DNA of 64,000 bases from Paroedura picta (lineage: Eukaryota > Chordata > Lepidosauria > Squamata > Gekkonidae), in assembly GCF_049243985.1 (NCBI RefSeq), contig NC_135384.1, positions 10,908,501 to 10,972,500 of the forward strand. Reading direction: 5' to 3'. Positions 23,410 to 35,900 of this stretch are shown one piece after another. Made by a program: the position numbers and the translations under genes. Under the pieces are notes generated by a model that saw only the letters and a list, made by a program, of their open reading frames with translations, ran no database searches and was not told where the DNA came from. Every line of letters begins with the position of its first letter. The stretch's first letter is position 1.

Positions 23410-26400
23410 CTAAAGACAGAGATGCTGGAGGGGGGTAGGTGGGTGAGGCAGCCCTGTCAGGAAATCACAGTCAAGTCACCTGATCTCCAAGCCTTGTTTG
23501 CTGGGAGAAAACCGACTTGCAGCTGTTTGGGTGCTGAGAGGTGGATCTTTCACTTATGCAGGCCCTCTGAAGCTTGGCTGTATTATCTGGGCTGGAGAAA
23601 TAATACTGGGAGAAGTGGGTTGGCTTGCTGTGTTCTTGCTGGGAAATTCTTCTCGAGGAGCCTGTTTGCAATTTAAAGGGACAGCATCTGCAGCAGATTA
23701 TTCTGGTCAGATCACAGGTCCTTAATGATTGACCAGAATAATCTCCTCTATGTAAAAATCTATGTTTTTAGTAGTTTTACAGTCTAAGCAATTCTGGTTT
23801 TGTTCGCCAATTTATATATGCCTTTAGCTGGTTTATGCTTCTTGTTCGCTATGCTGATTTCTAAGGCCGTTTCCACAGTGACTAAAAACTTGGCAGCAGC
23901 ACCCATAAAGCTCTGCGGAATTTCCTTACTATCACACAAAATCTCATTCTGAATCCCAAGAAAACAAGTGTTTCCCCCCTCCCCTGGGAGGGAATTTCCA
24001 GTAACCTGAAGTGAAACTTAAAAGTCACATGGGGGCACTGTTTCCCACGTGAAATTGATGACATTTGAGATCTGACCACTGTTTTGTCTCTGCCCGCATT
24101 CCTCCGCACCCTGCTGTTTTTTTTTTTTAATGTGACCATGATTACGCTACATAGTTCCTAAGTAGCACAAGCAGGATACACACACCCACTGCCCCCCCAT
24201 CTCCCCCTCTAGCAAGATTGAACGTTCTTTATCAATTTCATGAAGAGAAATTCAGCCGTGGTCAGTTTCAAGTCAGGGAGGCTACGAAAATTGTTCATTT
24301 CATCCAGCAGCTTTCCTGTGATATTTAAAAAAAAGCTTCTTTGTTTTACAACATAGGAGGTACCTAATGTAGCAACTGTCTTACCCCCCCCCAAAAAAAA
24401 AAACATGCACTATATGGGGAGGAGGGGGAGGAAACTGATGAGACAAGAGCTGTAAAGAATGGGTGGTATAAAAATCCAGATAAATAAACAAGGTGCTTTC
24501 CTGAAGTGGCACACTAAAAACAAAGGGGCAAAGGACCATCTTTCCCAAGCAGTCTTTTAATTTGCACTGCTTCCAAGAAGACTTTTTGATGGTGGAAATG
24601 AGCCACACAGCATACAAAGAAGGGAAGCATTGGGGGCTTTTCCCATAGGAGGGGGAAGAAGGGAGGGAAGCAGGAGGTTGACAGTGAGAGCAAAAAACAA
24701 ACAAACAAGGAAGGGGTGGGACCAGATGCCCGTGCTTCCGAAAATAGCATGGGAGGCAGGACCGCCCGCCACTGTCTGCAAAGTAAATGTGAACGGCATG
24801 ATGTGAAACCAGTCCTCAGTATTGCCACTCAGGCCGTTTATGCACTGGAGGTTTCATACTGGACTGCAGGCTGGAGTTTTAGTCGTGGTAGGTTGCCCCA
24901 CCTCTTCCTGCACCCACATGGGGGAGTATTTGGCCTGGTGCACTTCATCCGCCCCTGATTTGTGCTCCTGCATGGGAGCTGGGGCAGTGAAGTTCCCAGT
25001 GCATAAACGGTCTCAGAGACGACATGTGCAGAGAGCCAGGTACAAATTCAATGTCAACTTCCAGAGGCCAATATGAAGGAAACCTGGAGAATACAGGCCA
25101 CTGCAGGAAACCCCTAACTGATCATGTATTAATTTTGCCTGTGCTGGTCTGTGACCATAATAAAGACCCAACTGACGGGCATCTGCAGCATCTCAGAAGA
25201 TAGCTTCCCTGAAGAATCCAGGAAAACCTGGCTCGTTCCAGCCTTCCTCTTGTAGGCTAGCCAGTCCATGTGTCCAACATTTATTTATTAATTAAATAAT
25301 TATACTGCCCTTCCCAAGGGCTCAGGGCAGCTTATATCATAAATCATAGTAATAGAATTCAAATTGAATGTAAATCTAAATTTATTAAAATATTTACATT
25401 GTTTAAAAACAGCATAAGACAGCACTATTCCTCGAAACATGGGAACATTTTGCATTTCTCAACAAAGTAGGGGGGGTAAAGTGTTAAAACAGGATATTTC
25501 AGAGGTCAGCTGGATGTGTCTGCCCATATGCATTCATTTATGCGTAGGGAGGCCAGTTTCATTGGCTGTCTGTGGGCCTCAACCAAAGGCCCGGCAGAAT
25601 AGCTCTGCCGTGCATGTCCTGCGGAATGGCTTTAAGTCCCACAGGGCTCTGATTTCACTTAGGAGAGCGTTCTTCCAGAGCCAGGTCTGAAAAAACTCTG
25701 GCTCAGATTGAGGCCAGCTTTACCTCTCTGAGGCCAGGGACCTTCAGGAGGTTTTGAGCACTGGAGTGTGGACTCCTGTGTGGGACATTGGGGAGAAGGT
25801 GTGTGATTTATCAGTAATGTTAGAGAAAACAATTCCAACATCCCAGGACACGATCCTGGCCGCTCGATGTGATTCTAAGCCAATGGTTTTTCGGGTTCCA
25901 TTAGAAGCGTTGAACTGAATGTGGCTTTCTAATGTGTACTGATGAAAACCATCCTCAGCAGTATCTATTCCAGATGAGTCATCCTAGGGGGGGGGAAAGG
26001 CTCTGGCAGTCTGGGCTTTCAAACATCCATTGTCTATTTAATCCTTTTCACTGATTAAACTGGAAAAACAACTTTAGAATTTGAAATAGATCCAATTTGT
26101 ATCATGGTGAAGCGTTGAACACATAGCTTCATGAGGGCCTAGCAGCAGAGAGTTTTTGGCTGGTTCTGCACTTACTTAGTTTATTCCATTGTGGATCTTG
26201 CTGAATTCAGATTGATTTGAACTCAGGTCTTCCCCTATCCCCCCCTCCTCCCCATTGAAACAGAAAAGTGTTCTGCATGTGATTAGGGAAGCTCAGAAGG
26301 GGAGGTAGGCAAGCACAACAGAAGCCTCTTTTCTTGAAGGGGGTGGAGAAGATTGGAGACAGCAGAGGAGGGGGAATAAATCCAACAGGAAAATCTATGC

Positions 26401-26830
26401 CGAGACATTAGGGCTTCCCCTTTAAGGGAAACCTTCCATCCTGGGAACAAGGAAGCCTTTGAACTGATGCCCTGGCCAATCAGGGCTTTTCTACAGTGTT
26501 GGCGGCTCGAGGCAGCTAGTCAGTTCAGGACAAGAAGTGAGCTGCACTTTACTCATGCCAATTTTTCAAATAGTGAACGTTATATCCACTCCAGGATATT
26601 GCAGGAGAAATATAGAGTCACTCTGGATCAATCCTGCTTGTTACAGAGTGAAAATTTAAATCATCCAAAATCATAATGAAAATCGCATTCAGTGTAGACG
26701 GCAGGGTACACCTGTGATTAAAATAAAAGCTCCGTGCAGATTCAGTTTTGATTAGAGTCAGGCTTTCGGGGGCTTTCCGACCCAGTAACCAAATTTAAAA
26801 GGAAAAAACAGAAATTCATTTTTGTTTTGT
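23410..26830. other. Intron 1 of gene 2, no gene seen
   Basis: Holds no convincing exon. The part about 25270-25340 (TTAATTAAATAATTATACTGC and CCCAAGGGCTCAGGGCAGC) looks like a reversed LINE 3' tail. The last 400 bp are similar to the end of intron 1 in gene 3 (44490-44700). Confidence 0.55.
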
Positions 26831-26839
26831 TTTCTGAAG

Positions 26840-26930
26840 CTAGAGTTCTCACTGCGAGCCAGCTTCGCCTCCAGAAATCTTCGCGTAAACATGACGGTCT
26901 GTGGACTCCTCAAGAACTCTCGGGAGCCAG
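26840..26930 (+). other. Gene 2 exon holding the start codon
   Basis: After the polypyrimidine-type acceptor TTTTGTTTTCTGAAG there are 51 nt of 5' untranslated sequence and then 40 nt of coding sequence. The exon ends in phase 1 before GTAAAC. The matching exon of gene 3 is 44701-44791, about 95% identical by eye. The matching exon of gene 1 (about 1794-1906) is recognisable only through the CGL core, the phase and the position. Confidence 0.75.
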
Positions 26931-29900
26931 GTAAACCTCCATGTGGTTATTCAGCTCCTTTTGTGTGTGTATGATTGATCTATTTCTAAAGCAGGCTTTC
27001 ATGATTGGTGGCCCTGGAAGGGTTTCCCAAGTGGGTGGGAGTTGATTAATTTTTAATATATTTTAAAATTTGAAATATTTATAGGTTGATATCACCAACC
27101 CCCCTAAAATGGTCAATGATGGGCCTGGAGGGAGTAGGGAGGGTTCCCGGGGGGGGGCATGTACACAGCTATGCTTCTCAATGATATTTTGTCTGATTGT
27201 GCCACTTCTGGGGTTTCTCAGAATGTTTCAGGGGGTTCTCAATGGTGAAAGTTCTCCTTCTGTGGTCCAGGCCAGGTCTTAAGTTGACCCTGTTGACCTA
27301 ACTTGTTCCCTGTTCCCTTGCCCCAGTGCCCTTGCAAAGCATCTCCGTGGACGTGGTGGTCCGTGGCTTCGTGGCCGACGTAGCATCTGAGCTTCGGTAT
27401 AAGAATGAAGAGAATAACCCTGTGGAAGCGACCTTCGTCTTCCCTCTGGACGATGAAGCTGCCGTCTACGCTTTCGAGGGCCTGATTGGCGGGACGCGGA
27501 TTGAGGCCCAGATCCGAGAGAAAAAAGAGGTGACGGGGCGCATGGGGGGATGGCCTTTGAGCAACCCCTGAAACAGTCTGCAGGCTTCGAGAAACCCAGA
27601 AGAGCCACGTTCATGCAGAATATGGTCGGGAAGCAGAGATGGGTTCATGCCCACCTGTGGCCCCTCCCCTTCCCACCTCCCCCAGGCATATCATTGATCA
27701 TGGGCGGGGGGCAGGTTGACATGACCATATAGGGTCATATCACTCAATACAGGTTTAACAGATTTCAAAATATATAAACCAAATTAACTCCCACCCATTT
27801 GGCAAACCCTTCCAGGGCTGTCAAGAAACCCCGGGGTTTCAAGAAACCCTCATTACGAAAGGTTACCTTTAGACTATAGTTAGTAAGCAGCAATTTGCAT
27901 TCCCTATGGACAGCATATTCACCAATATAATAGTTTACCATATTTCCGTCAAGTGGCGAGCAGCTTGCTTTATCAACATATTTATTTTTATAATCTGGCA
28001 TTCCCAGTTGGTTCAGGACCGGTAGCATCAAAAAATATAGAAAGTAATATGCTTTACATAATTAAAATGGTTACTATAAGGGGGGTGGGGCTAACTTATA
28101 TTGGCCGGATTGGTGCCTGGTGGGTGGGATTCTCGGGCAGGAGGCCCGCATTTCCTCGCTGATAATTTCCTGGACTCGGCTACGTGTGCACCCAGCGCCC
28201 CAATGCTCCCTCCTTTCCCGACACAGGCCCAGCAGGAATACGAGGATGCCCTGAGCGAAGGACGACAAGCCTTCCTGCTCGAGAGGGAGGCCAACACCAG
28301 CGACATTTTCACCTGCAGCCTGGGAAACCTTCCTCCCAACGGGGAAGCCACGCTGAAGCTGCGCTACGTCCAGGCCTTGGCCCCGGAGCCCGACGGGGCC
28401 GTCCGCTTCGTCCTGCCTGCGGTGCTCAACCCTCGCTACGTCCCCCGCGGTAGGTGTCCCTCTTCAAAAAAATGACTGGCCATAAAGGTAGAAAGAGTGT
28501 GGTTAATATTTTATTAACCATCAGGGAGGTTATGAACATCCCAGCAAGTCTGACGCTTTTAACAAATGCATCAATGATTAAAATGTGGGGTTTGGTGCCA
28601 GAGGCTGTAATGATGGCCACGGGAATAAACTGGGAAGGTCTCAGTCTCTATGCCCTGTTGTTGGTCATCTGGAGGAGCTGCATGGTTTTGACATCAGGGG
28701 AAGGCCTTAGCCTTGGTCACTATGCTATGTGCCCTCATCTGCCGTAACCCGATTTCTTCTCCCTCTGATACGAGAGAGTGCAAACAGTTCTACTGGTGAA
28801 TTAAGACAGGATCTTCCCAATCTGATCCATAACGGTGTCCTGGCCTATGTCTTTCTGTAGGGTCAGAAGGGGGCACAGTCACCCAAAAGATACCACGAGT
28901 GGCCAGGGGAGAGCTTCCCTATACCCTCAGCCTCTGTGCCACTCTGGAGTCTTCCCATGGCGTCAACCGGGTGGAATCGAAATGCACCCTGGAGCCCCTT
29001 CGCTACACAGCGGAAGACCGGACGGCTGCCCAGGTGAGGAACTTTATGGTTTGTGCTATTGGTTGTTTCTGGAGGAGGGCTCTTCCACACATACCCCCAG
29101 AACAGTCTTGTAAGCTGTGCCCCAAATGGTTTCTGTTCATGCATAAATAACCTACATTTCAGCTCAGTGGTTCATAGGGACATGCCACAACAGCTACGGT
29201 CTAGATCATCCATTCTCAATAGGGGCCACATGGCCCCCTGGGGGGTCCTGGCACACTTGAAGGGGACCACTGACTGTTGAAATGTGAAAAGGGGGGTTCA
29301 AAGGGCTTAGGAAAGGGTCACTTGAGAACTGAACCGATGAAATACCCATGATGCATGATGTCATTAATAGTTCATCTTAATTCTTGTTTTTCCCTCCCAA
29401 AGGTCTCCTTGGCTGAAGGGCACCAATTTGACCGCGATGTGGAGCTGCTGATTTATTATGAGGAAGTTCACAAGCCCAGCGCAGTCCTAGAGGCTGGGAA
29501 GCCTGGAGCTGAGTCAGGTAGGCAAGCTGTGGAGGGGGGCTGAAGTGCAGGGGATTCTGGGAGATTCATTTGACCTGGGTATGGATAGATGGTGTAATAC
29601 TTGGTGAAGAGTATGGGTCACTTACTTGGATGGAAACACCTGTAGAATCTCCTTTCTTCCTGTGCAAAACAGGCTCCCTGATGGGGGACCCAGCCCTCCT
29701 GGTGACCCTGTACCCCAGCTTGAAAAGTGCCCCCAAGCCCAGCCTGAGTGCCACTGGGGAATTCCTCTTCCTGCTGGATCGCTCTGGCAGCATGGAATGC
29801 AGCTCTGATTCCAACAATCCTAATGCACCCCAACGGATTCAGAGTGCCAAGGTAATACGAAGAAGTTGCATGCTGCAGCTTCTGAAATAGGGTAGGTGAT

Positions 29901-32900
29901 GGGGAGGCCGAGCAAGGAGAAAGAGCAGGGAACATGAGCAGAAACAGTCTGTGCGGTCATGGAGAATGTTAGGTGATGTGGAAGCAGACTAAGAAGAATG
30001 CCGGAAACGGGTTGTATAGGGAGGAAGTAAAGTAGGCAAGCAGGCTGGAAGGACTCTGGAAGGACAGACATAATGTCCAAGGGGCATTTATGATGGCTGT
30101 AACTTTTCTCTCCCCCTGCCCCAGGAGACCCTGATTCTTCTCCTGAAGAGTCTCCCTCTTGGATGCTTGTTCAACATTTATGGCTTTGGATCCACCCATG
30201 ACTCCTTTTACCCGTAAGTGGCGGAACATGGCATGCTTGTCAGCCCCCTTCATTCCTTGTCCTTCCTCTTTCCCCTAATGCTGTCTGGGCTTTCTGAATC
30301 TATGGGGAAGGAAGAAGAAGAAAGGTAACACTGGTTCATTGCAAGCCTTGATCTGCTGCGGTCAACAACAAAAAACTGTAGTCATTCCCTTTGGAGTCCT
30401 TGCTTTGGGTGCCCCTGCTGTTTGAGGGTTTGTGTCTTTCTGGGTTTTCTTGCCCACACACCTGCTTCTTTTGGAAGGGGACATCTTGGACTCCAGAAAC
30501 TCTCTTGACCTTTCCCATTACCATTTGTTTTCCCATTCCTGTTTTTGCATTTCTAGCCCAAGGGCTTTTTTTTTTTTTTTACTAAGCATTTGTAAAATTT
30601 TCAAATATACAAAATAGCTACAGAAATATATATATATAGCAATATTTGGTGCACATTATAATTGACAGATGAACAGTATATCTTACCCCATCTAACTCCC
30701 TGAACTAAATTAGTTTCAGATAATCAGTTGCACTCTCAATAGTCTTCGCTTATTAAAGTCCAATCCCTAAATGATGTTACTTTATTTTTCCACAAATCCT
30801 TTTTTAGAAAAACAAAAACCCATAACTTAGTAAATGTGTAATATCTCTACATTTTATGTAAGCACGAATAAAGTAAGAAAGAAATTTGTCTAATGGCCTT
30901 CTGTTTACCATATGAGTCAATTTCACCATGGCTGTTAGATTAGTCAATTTCACTACCACTTTTAGATTAGTCAATTTCACCATGGCTGCTAGATGAGTCA
31001 ATTTCACTACCAGTTTTAGATGAGTCAATTTCACCATAGATGTTAGATTAGTCAATTTCTCCAACCAAGGGTCCACTCCAGGCAGCTCTATTTGCTTCCA
31101 TCTTGATGTGACAATCTGGCTGCAACCATAACCCAGTGGCTTTCTTGTTCTCTGCTGGGCAGCCGTACCCTTCCTCGGTATAGTTAACACCTCCTCTTTG
31201 GAAGCAACTTGTCACTTGAATTTGAGTGAGTGAGGATATCTACTGGGCTAGAATGCTGGAGAAGAAAAGGATTTGTAGATGCTTGGGTCAGCGCGGGATG
31301 TGGATAATGTGGTTAAAAATAATCAGAAATAGGTGCTTGACTTTCTGGAATTGTCTTACACCCTCTTCAGGGAGAGTGTAGAGTATACCCAGCAGACCAT
31401 GTCAGAGTCCCTCCAGCGTGTCAAGGACCTAACCGCTGACTTGGGAGGCACAGAAATTCTGGAGCCTCTGAAGGCCATTTACGGGCAGCCTGGCCGAGAA
31501 GGACATCCTCGTCAGGTACCGAGAAATCCACTGGGAGCTCATTTCCTTCTGTACGATAGCTACAGTGTGTGTTTGTTGGCTTGCTTTGGCCGGCAAGTTG
31601 CTGCTAACCTGTTGGCACCCCATGTGGTGGTCAAGGCCGGGGACATTTACAGGCTGTTTGCCATTGCCGGCCTCTTTGTAAACACCTGTTATTTATCAGT
31701 GGTCTCCCATCAAAACACTGATGAGGGCTGACCCTGCTTAGCTTCTGAGATTTGACAAGATCAGCCTAGCCTGGCCCGTCCAGGTCAGGACAGTGACAGG
31801 GTCCCAAAGGCCCTTATTATTTAAATTTGCCCTTACCGACATAGAAGTGAGTGCTCTACCCCTCCTAATTGTAAGCCTTCTTGGTATCACCTCACATTGC
31901 CTTTAGAACCAGATGCTTCTCTGCTCCGGTTTCTGCACCCTGTGGTGGTGCTGCTGGGAAATGTTCAGTGGGGTAACATTCATTCCATGGGCTGGGCTAT
32001 TGGTGCCATGTTGCCCAAACAGAACTTTAAAAGAAGGAGAATTCCAGGGGCAGCTTCTTGAGTATTTTTATGCATTCTCCAGCTTGAAAATCATTGGAAT
32101 AACAGACAGCTTCAGGCACTGGAATCACTTGTCCCTTTGAAAGGCTCCACTGGATACCAGAGAGGATGAATAAAACCTTCTCTGTGCTCAGGGATCTCCA
32201 TAGGTCCCAATTCCCCATTCTCCTCCTTCTCTTTCAGCTGTTTGTGTTTACGGACGGAGAGGTATTTAACACCGATGAAGTCATTGCAGAAGTCCAGCGT
32301 CACAGCAGTTCCCACAGGTTGTAGCCTGGAACAAGGGATCAAGCCCTCTTTTCTCCTTGTATCCTCCTTCATATCACCTTCTCTGCCCTAGTCTCCTCTC
32401 TCCTTCCCTCCATTTTTTTTCCCGTTTAGTTCTGGCTTTGTTCTGGTTTCTGTTGTATGACTTTTATGGGTCTTTATGTCCTTGTATTGTTTTAATGATG
32501 AGCTTCTTGTGGCGCAGGGTGGTAAGGCAGCAGACATTCAGTCTGAAAGCTCTGCCCATGAGTCTGGGAGTTCGATCCCAGCAGCCGGCTCAAGGTTGAC
32601 TCAGCCTTCCATCCTTCCGAGGTCGGTAAAATGAGTACCCAGCTTGCTGGGGGGTAAACGGTAATGACTGGGGAAGGCACTGGCAAACCACCCCGTATTG
32701 AGTCTGCCATGAAAACGCTGGAGGGTGTCACCCCAAGGGTCAGACATGACCCGGTGCTTGCACAGGGGATACCTTTACCTTTACCTTTTTATTGTTTTAA
32801 TGGGGTTTTATTGGGGGGTTAGCAGGCACATTTTGTAACCCGCCACGAGCCGGTCTCGGGAGTCGTGGGGGAAAAATACATAAATAAATAAATAATAATA

Positions 32901-35900
32901 ATAATTTATAAGGAACAAGCAAAATCAGACTGTCTGCAAGCTTGTGGAGCCTGATAGAGAGCGAAGGTTAAAATAATGGGGGAGTGGGCGTGCTTTAGTC
33001 CTCCTGTTGCCCCTTATTTCAGTTCATGGTTGCCATCCAGCCGGAGTTCTGTAGAACTCACAAGCTTGCACACTGTTCTGTGTGACTGTAAGGCAACAAT
33101 ATCAGAGTCCAGTAGCAACTTGTAAGACGAACAAAGATTTATTCAAGGCGTGAGCTTTCGAGTGCAAGCAGAGTCTGAGGAAGAGAGCTTTCACTCGAAG
33201 GCTCATGTCTTGAATAAATCTTTGTTGGGCTTAAAGGTGTTACTGAACTCTGATTTTGTTGTGCTACTTCATACCAACACAGCTAACCATTTGAATCTAT
33301 CCTTACGTAAGTCAACCAAACAAAGTGTATTGCACAGTTTTTGTTTATGGCTACAAAATTATTTTTAAAACCCTCGGGGATTTTTTGCACGTTTCCTTTC
33401 AGGTGCTTCTCCTTCGGCATTGGCGAAGGGGCTTCCACTGCCCTCATCAAAGGAATCGCTCGAGCAGCTGGGGGCAGTGCCGAATTCATCACGGGCAAGG
33501 AGCGGATGCAGCCCAAGGTGAGGATCCAGGAGCCTAGATATGGAAGAGAGCGCTCTACCCCTTCCACATGAGGAGGAGAAGGGGAGAAGGAGAAGGAGAA
33601 GAAGAAGAAGGCAGTTGTCCTGGCTTCAGAAACATACACAGCACCATTTTGATGTTATTGGCCAAGAATCCCTGCTGTCTTTAGACCTGTGTGTGCCTAT
33701 TTTCTTCCTACAGGCCTTGCAGTCTTTGAAGAAAGCCCTGCAGCCCGCAGCAACGAAGATTTCTCTGTGTTGGGACTTGCCTCCTGGTCTCGAGGCCGTG
33801 CTCGTGGGGCCCGGTCCCCAGGTCATCTTCGAAGGGCAGCGCAGCCTCATCTATGCCCAGATCCGTGGGCAGCATCAGGCAAGCGAGCTCCGTCCATCCC
33901 TGTCCGTCCCTCTCGGGCAAGGGAGCCCTGGGTCCTTCTGAGGCGTGTGTATTTCCAAAATGAATCCCTCCTTTCCATCTGCTCTGCCAATTTCTTGTCC
34001 TCTGCAGTCCTCAGGGGCCTCCGAGGGATCTGTCGTGCTGCAGTACGTCTTCCAAGACCAGACTTGCACAGAGACAATGAAGTTCCCCCTCCAAGCTGAG
34101 AAGCAAGACAGGTGGGACACTCTCATGCCCCCTCTCAATGGCCAATGTGATGGAGTTTACTTGGGGAGAGCTGTGAAGGCTGCAGGGAGGGGGACATAAC
34201 TCGGGGGGGGGGGGGAAGTGTTCTATCTCCCCTCCCCGAGGATTTTTTCTACTGTTTATTTGTTTTAGTTATTTTTGTAATAGTTTTTTTTCTGATAGGT
34301 CAGATATTCTGGGGGAGGACTGAAGACAATAACCTGTGAAATATTTTCCCTCTTTGAATGAGGGAAATGCTTTTTAATCACTCCACTGTGTAGTTTTCAT
34401 TATCGAGGTCCTCCTGACCTAACTGAGGAGTAGAAGATGTTTCCTCAGTGCTACCATCCGAAACTGAGGCCTGGACCAGTCCCCGCATAATACATTTATC
34501 CATAAAGCTGACACCTCACAGGGTGATTGTAAGCCGCGTTGAGACTCCTTCTGGTAGAGAAAAGCAGCATACAAGAACCAACTCTTCTTCTTCAAAGATA
34601 TCAGGGCTCTCTCAGCCTCACCTCCCTCACAGGGTGTCTGTTGTGGAGAGAGGAAAGAGAAGGCAACTGTAAGCTGCTTTGAGACTCCTTTGGGAAGAGA
34701 AAAGCGGCATATAAGAACCAAAAGCGGCATATAAGAATCTCTTCTTCTCTTCTTATTCTACTCTGCAACAGATGCTCCGTTTCTCTTCATTCTCTCCCCA
34801 GGCTCCCTGTTCACCGCCTGGCAGCTCGAGCCCTGCTGCAGCATCTGGAGGACGCGAGAGAGAAGGATGAAGAAAAGCAGCGTCTGGCCCTGCAGACGAG
34901 CCTGAACTCCGGGGTGGTGTGTTCCCAGACGGCCTACGTGGGGGTGAACACGGAGCTGGGCCAGCCAGTGCAAGGCCCCCTTGTCCACCGAGACATCCCC
35001 CTCGCATGTGAGTTGAAGAGCTGGGCTTGATCACAGTAGGACTCATGACCTGGACCCGGGGAATCAGAACTGACCTGACAGGTTCTCTGGTTCTGTTCAA
35101 GTCCACATCATTATTAGCTATCAAGCTGTATTCTGCATGCAGCTCCATCGGGTCAAAAGGAAGCTAGCTCAACAGCTGCTGTATGATCTACAGCAGGGGT
35201 AGTCAACCTGTGGACCTCCAGATGTCCATGGACTACAATTCCCATGAGCCCCTGGCAGGGGCTCATGGGAATTGTAGCCCATGGACATCTGGAGGACCAC
35301 AGTTTGCCTACCCCTGATCTACAGCACTGTAATTCCAATGCATGAAACTCCTGCCGACATGAGTTTTAGGCATGCTGTAAAAAGTGGGTGGCAGCCTCAG
35401 CCAGCACTGGATAAAATGAGTCCAATGGATTATATAATTGTCTCTAAAAATCTGATGTGAGTTCTGAGGTCATTTGAGGTTTCATCCTTCTATAGTAGTG
35501 ATCATTTTCCCTTAGTAATATTCTGGACCCTTCCATTGAATCGGCTCCGGTTAACCCAGCGCTTTGAGGGTCTTGTTAGTGATGAGAACTGCCTACCAAG
35601 AATTAAATGGGACATCAAGACAAAATAATTAGTGATCTGCTTAGCCTAACGTCCTTTATTAACAAAACAAAAGAATTTCTTTCTAACTCCGAAAGCACCT
35701 GAATTCTAAAAAGGCATGGGTTTTATGCATGCTGTTAAAAGTGGGTGGCAGCCCCAGCTAGCACTGGAAGGGCGGCCAATCAGGAGAGGCAATACACTAA
35801 GGAAATAGGTTAGAGACCTTCATGGCTAAATGGAACCTCCATGTTCCGGGGGAGCATATAGCTGCATGCTGGAGCCTCAGCGCAAGTGGTGGAACACTCT

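Noticed and set aside
30900-31070. CRISPR-like array
   Set aside because: Units are contiguous 27-bp minisatellite monomers without unique spacers, in a vertebrate intron.
30804-31190. Minus-strand frame with VKLTNL repeats (also 49440-49781)
   Set aside because: Product of the 27-bp minisatellite, whose period is divisible by three. There is no domain or expression signal.
31550-31731. Open extension of exon 8 in gene 2 (and 50250-50448 in gene 3) as coding
   Set aside because: The frame runs past a good donor (CAG then GTACCG), whereas exon length and phase match gene 1 when that donor is used.
32505-32590. tRNA-like sequence with A and B boxes
   Set aside because: It is the head of a SINE with target duplications and a long non-tRNA body. 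The same applies to the other SINE heads and to 19851.
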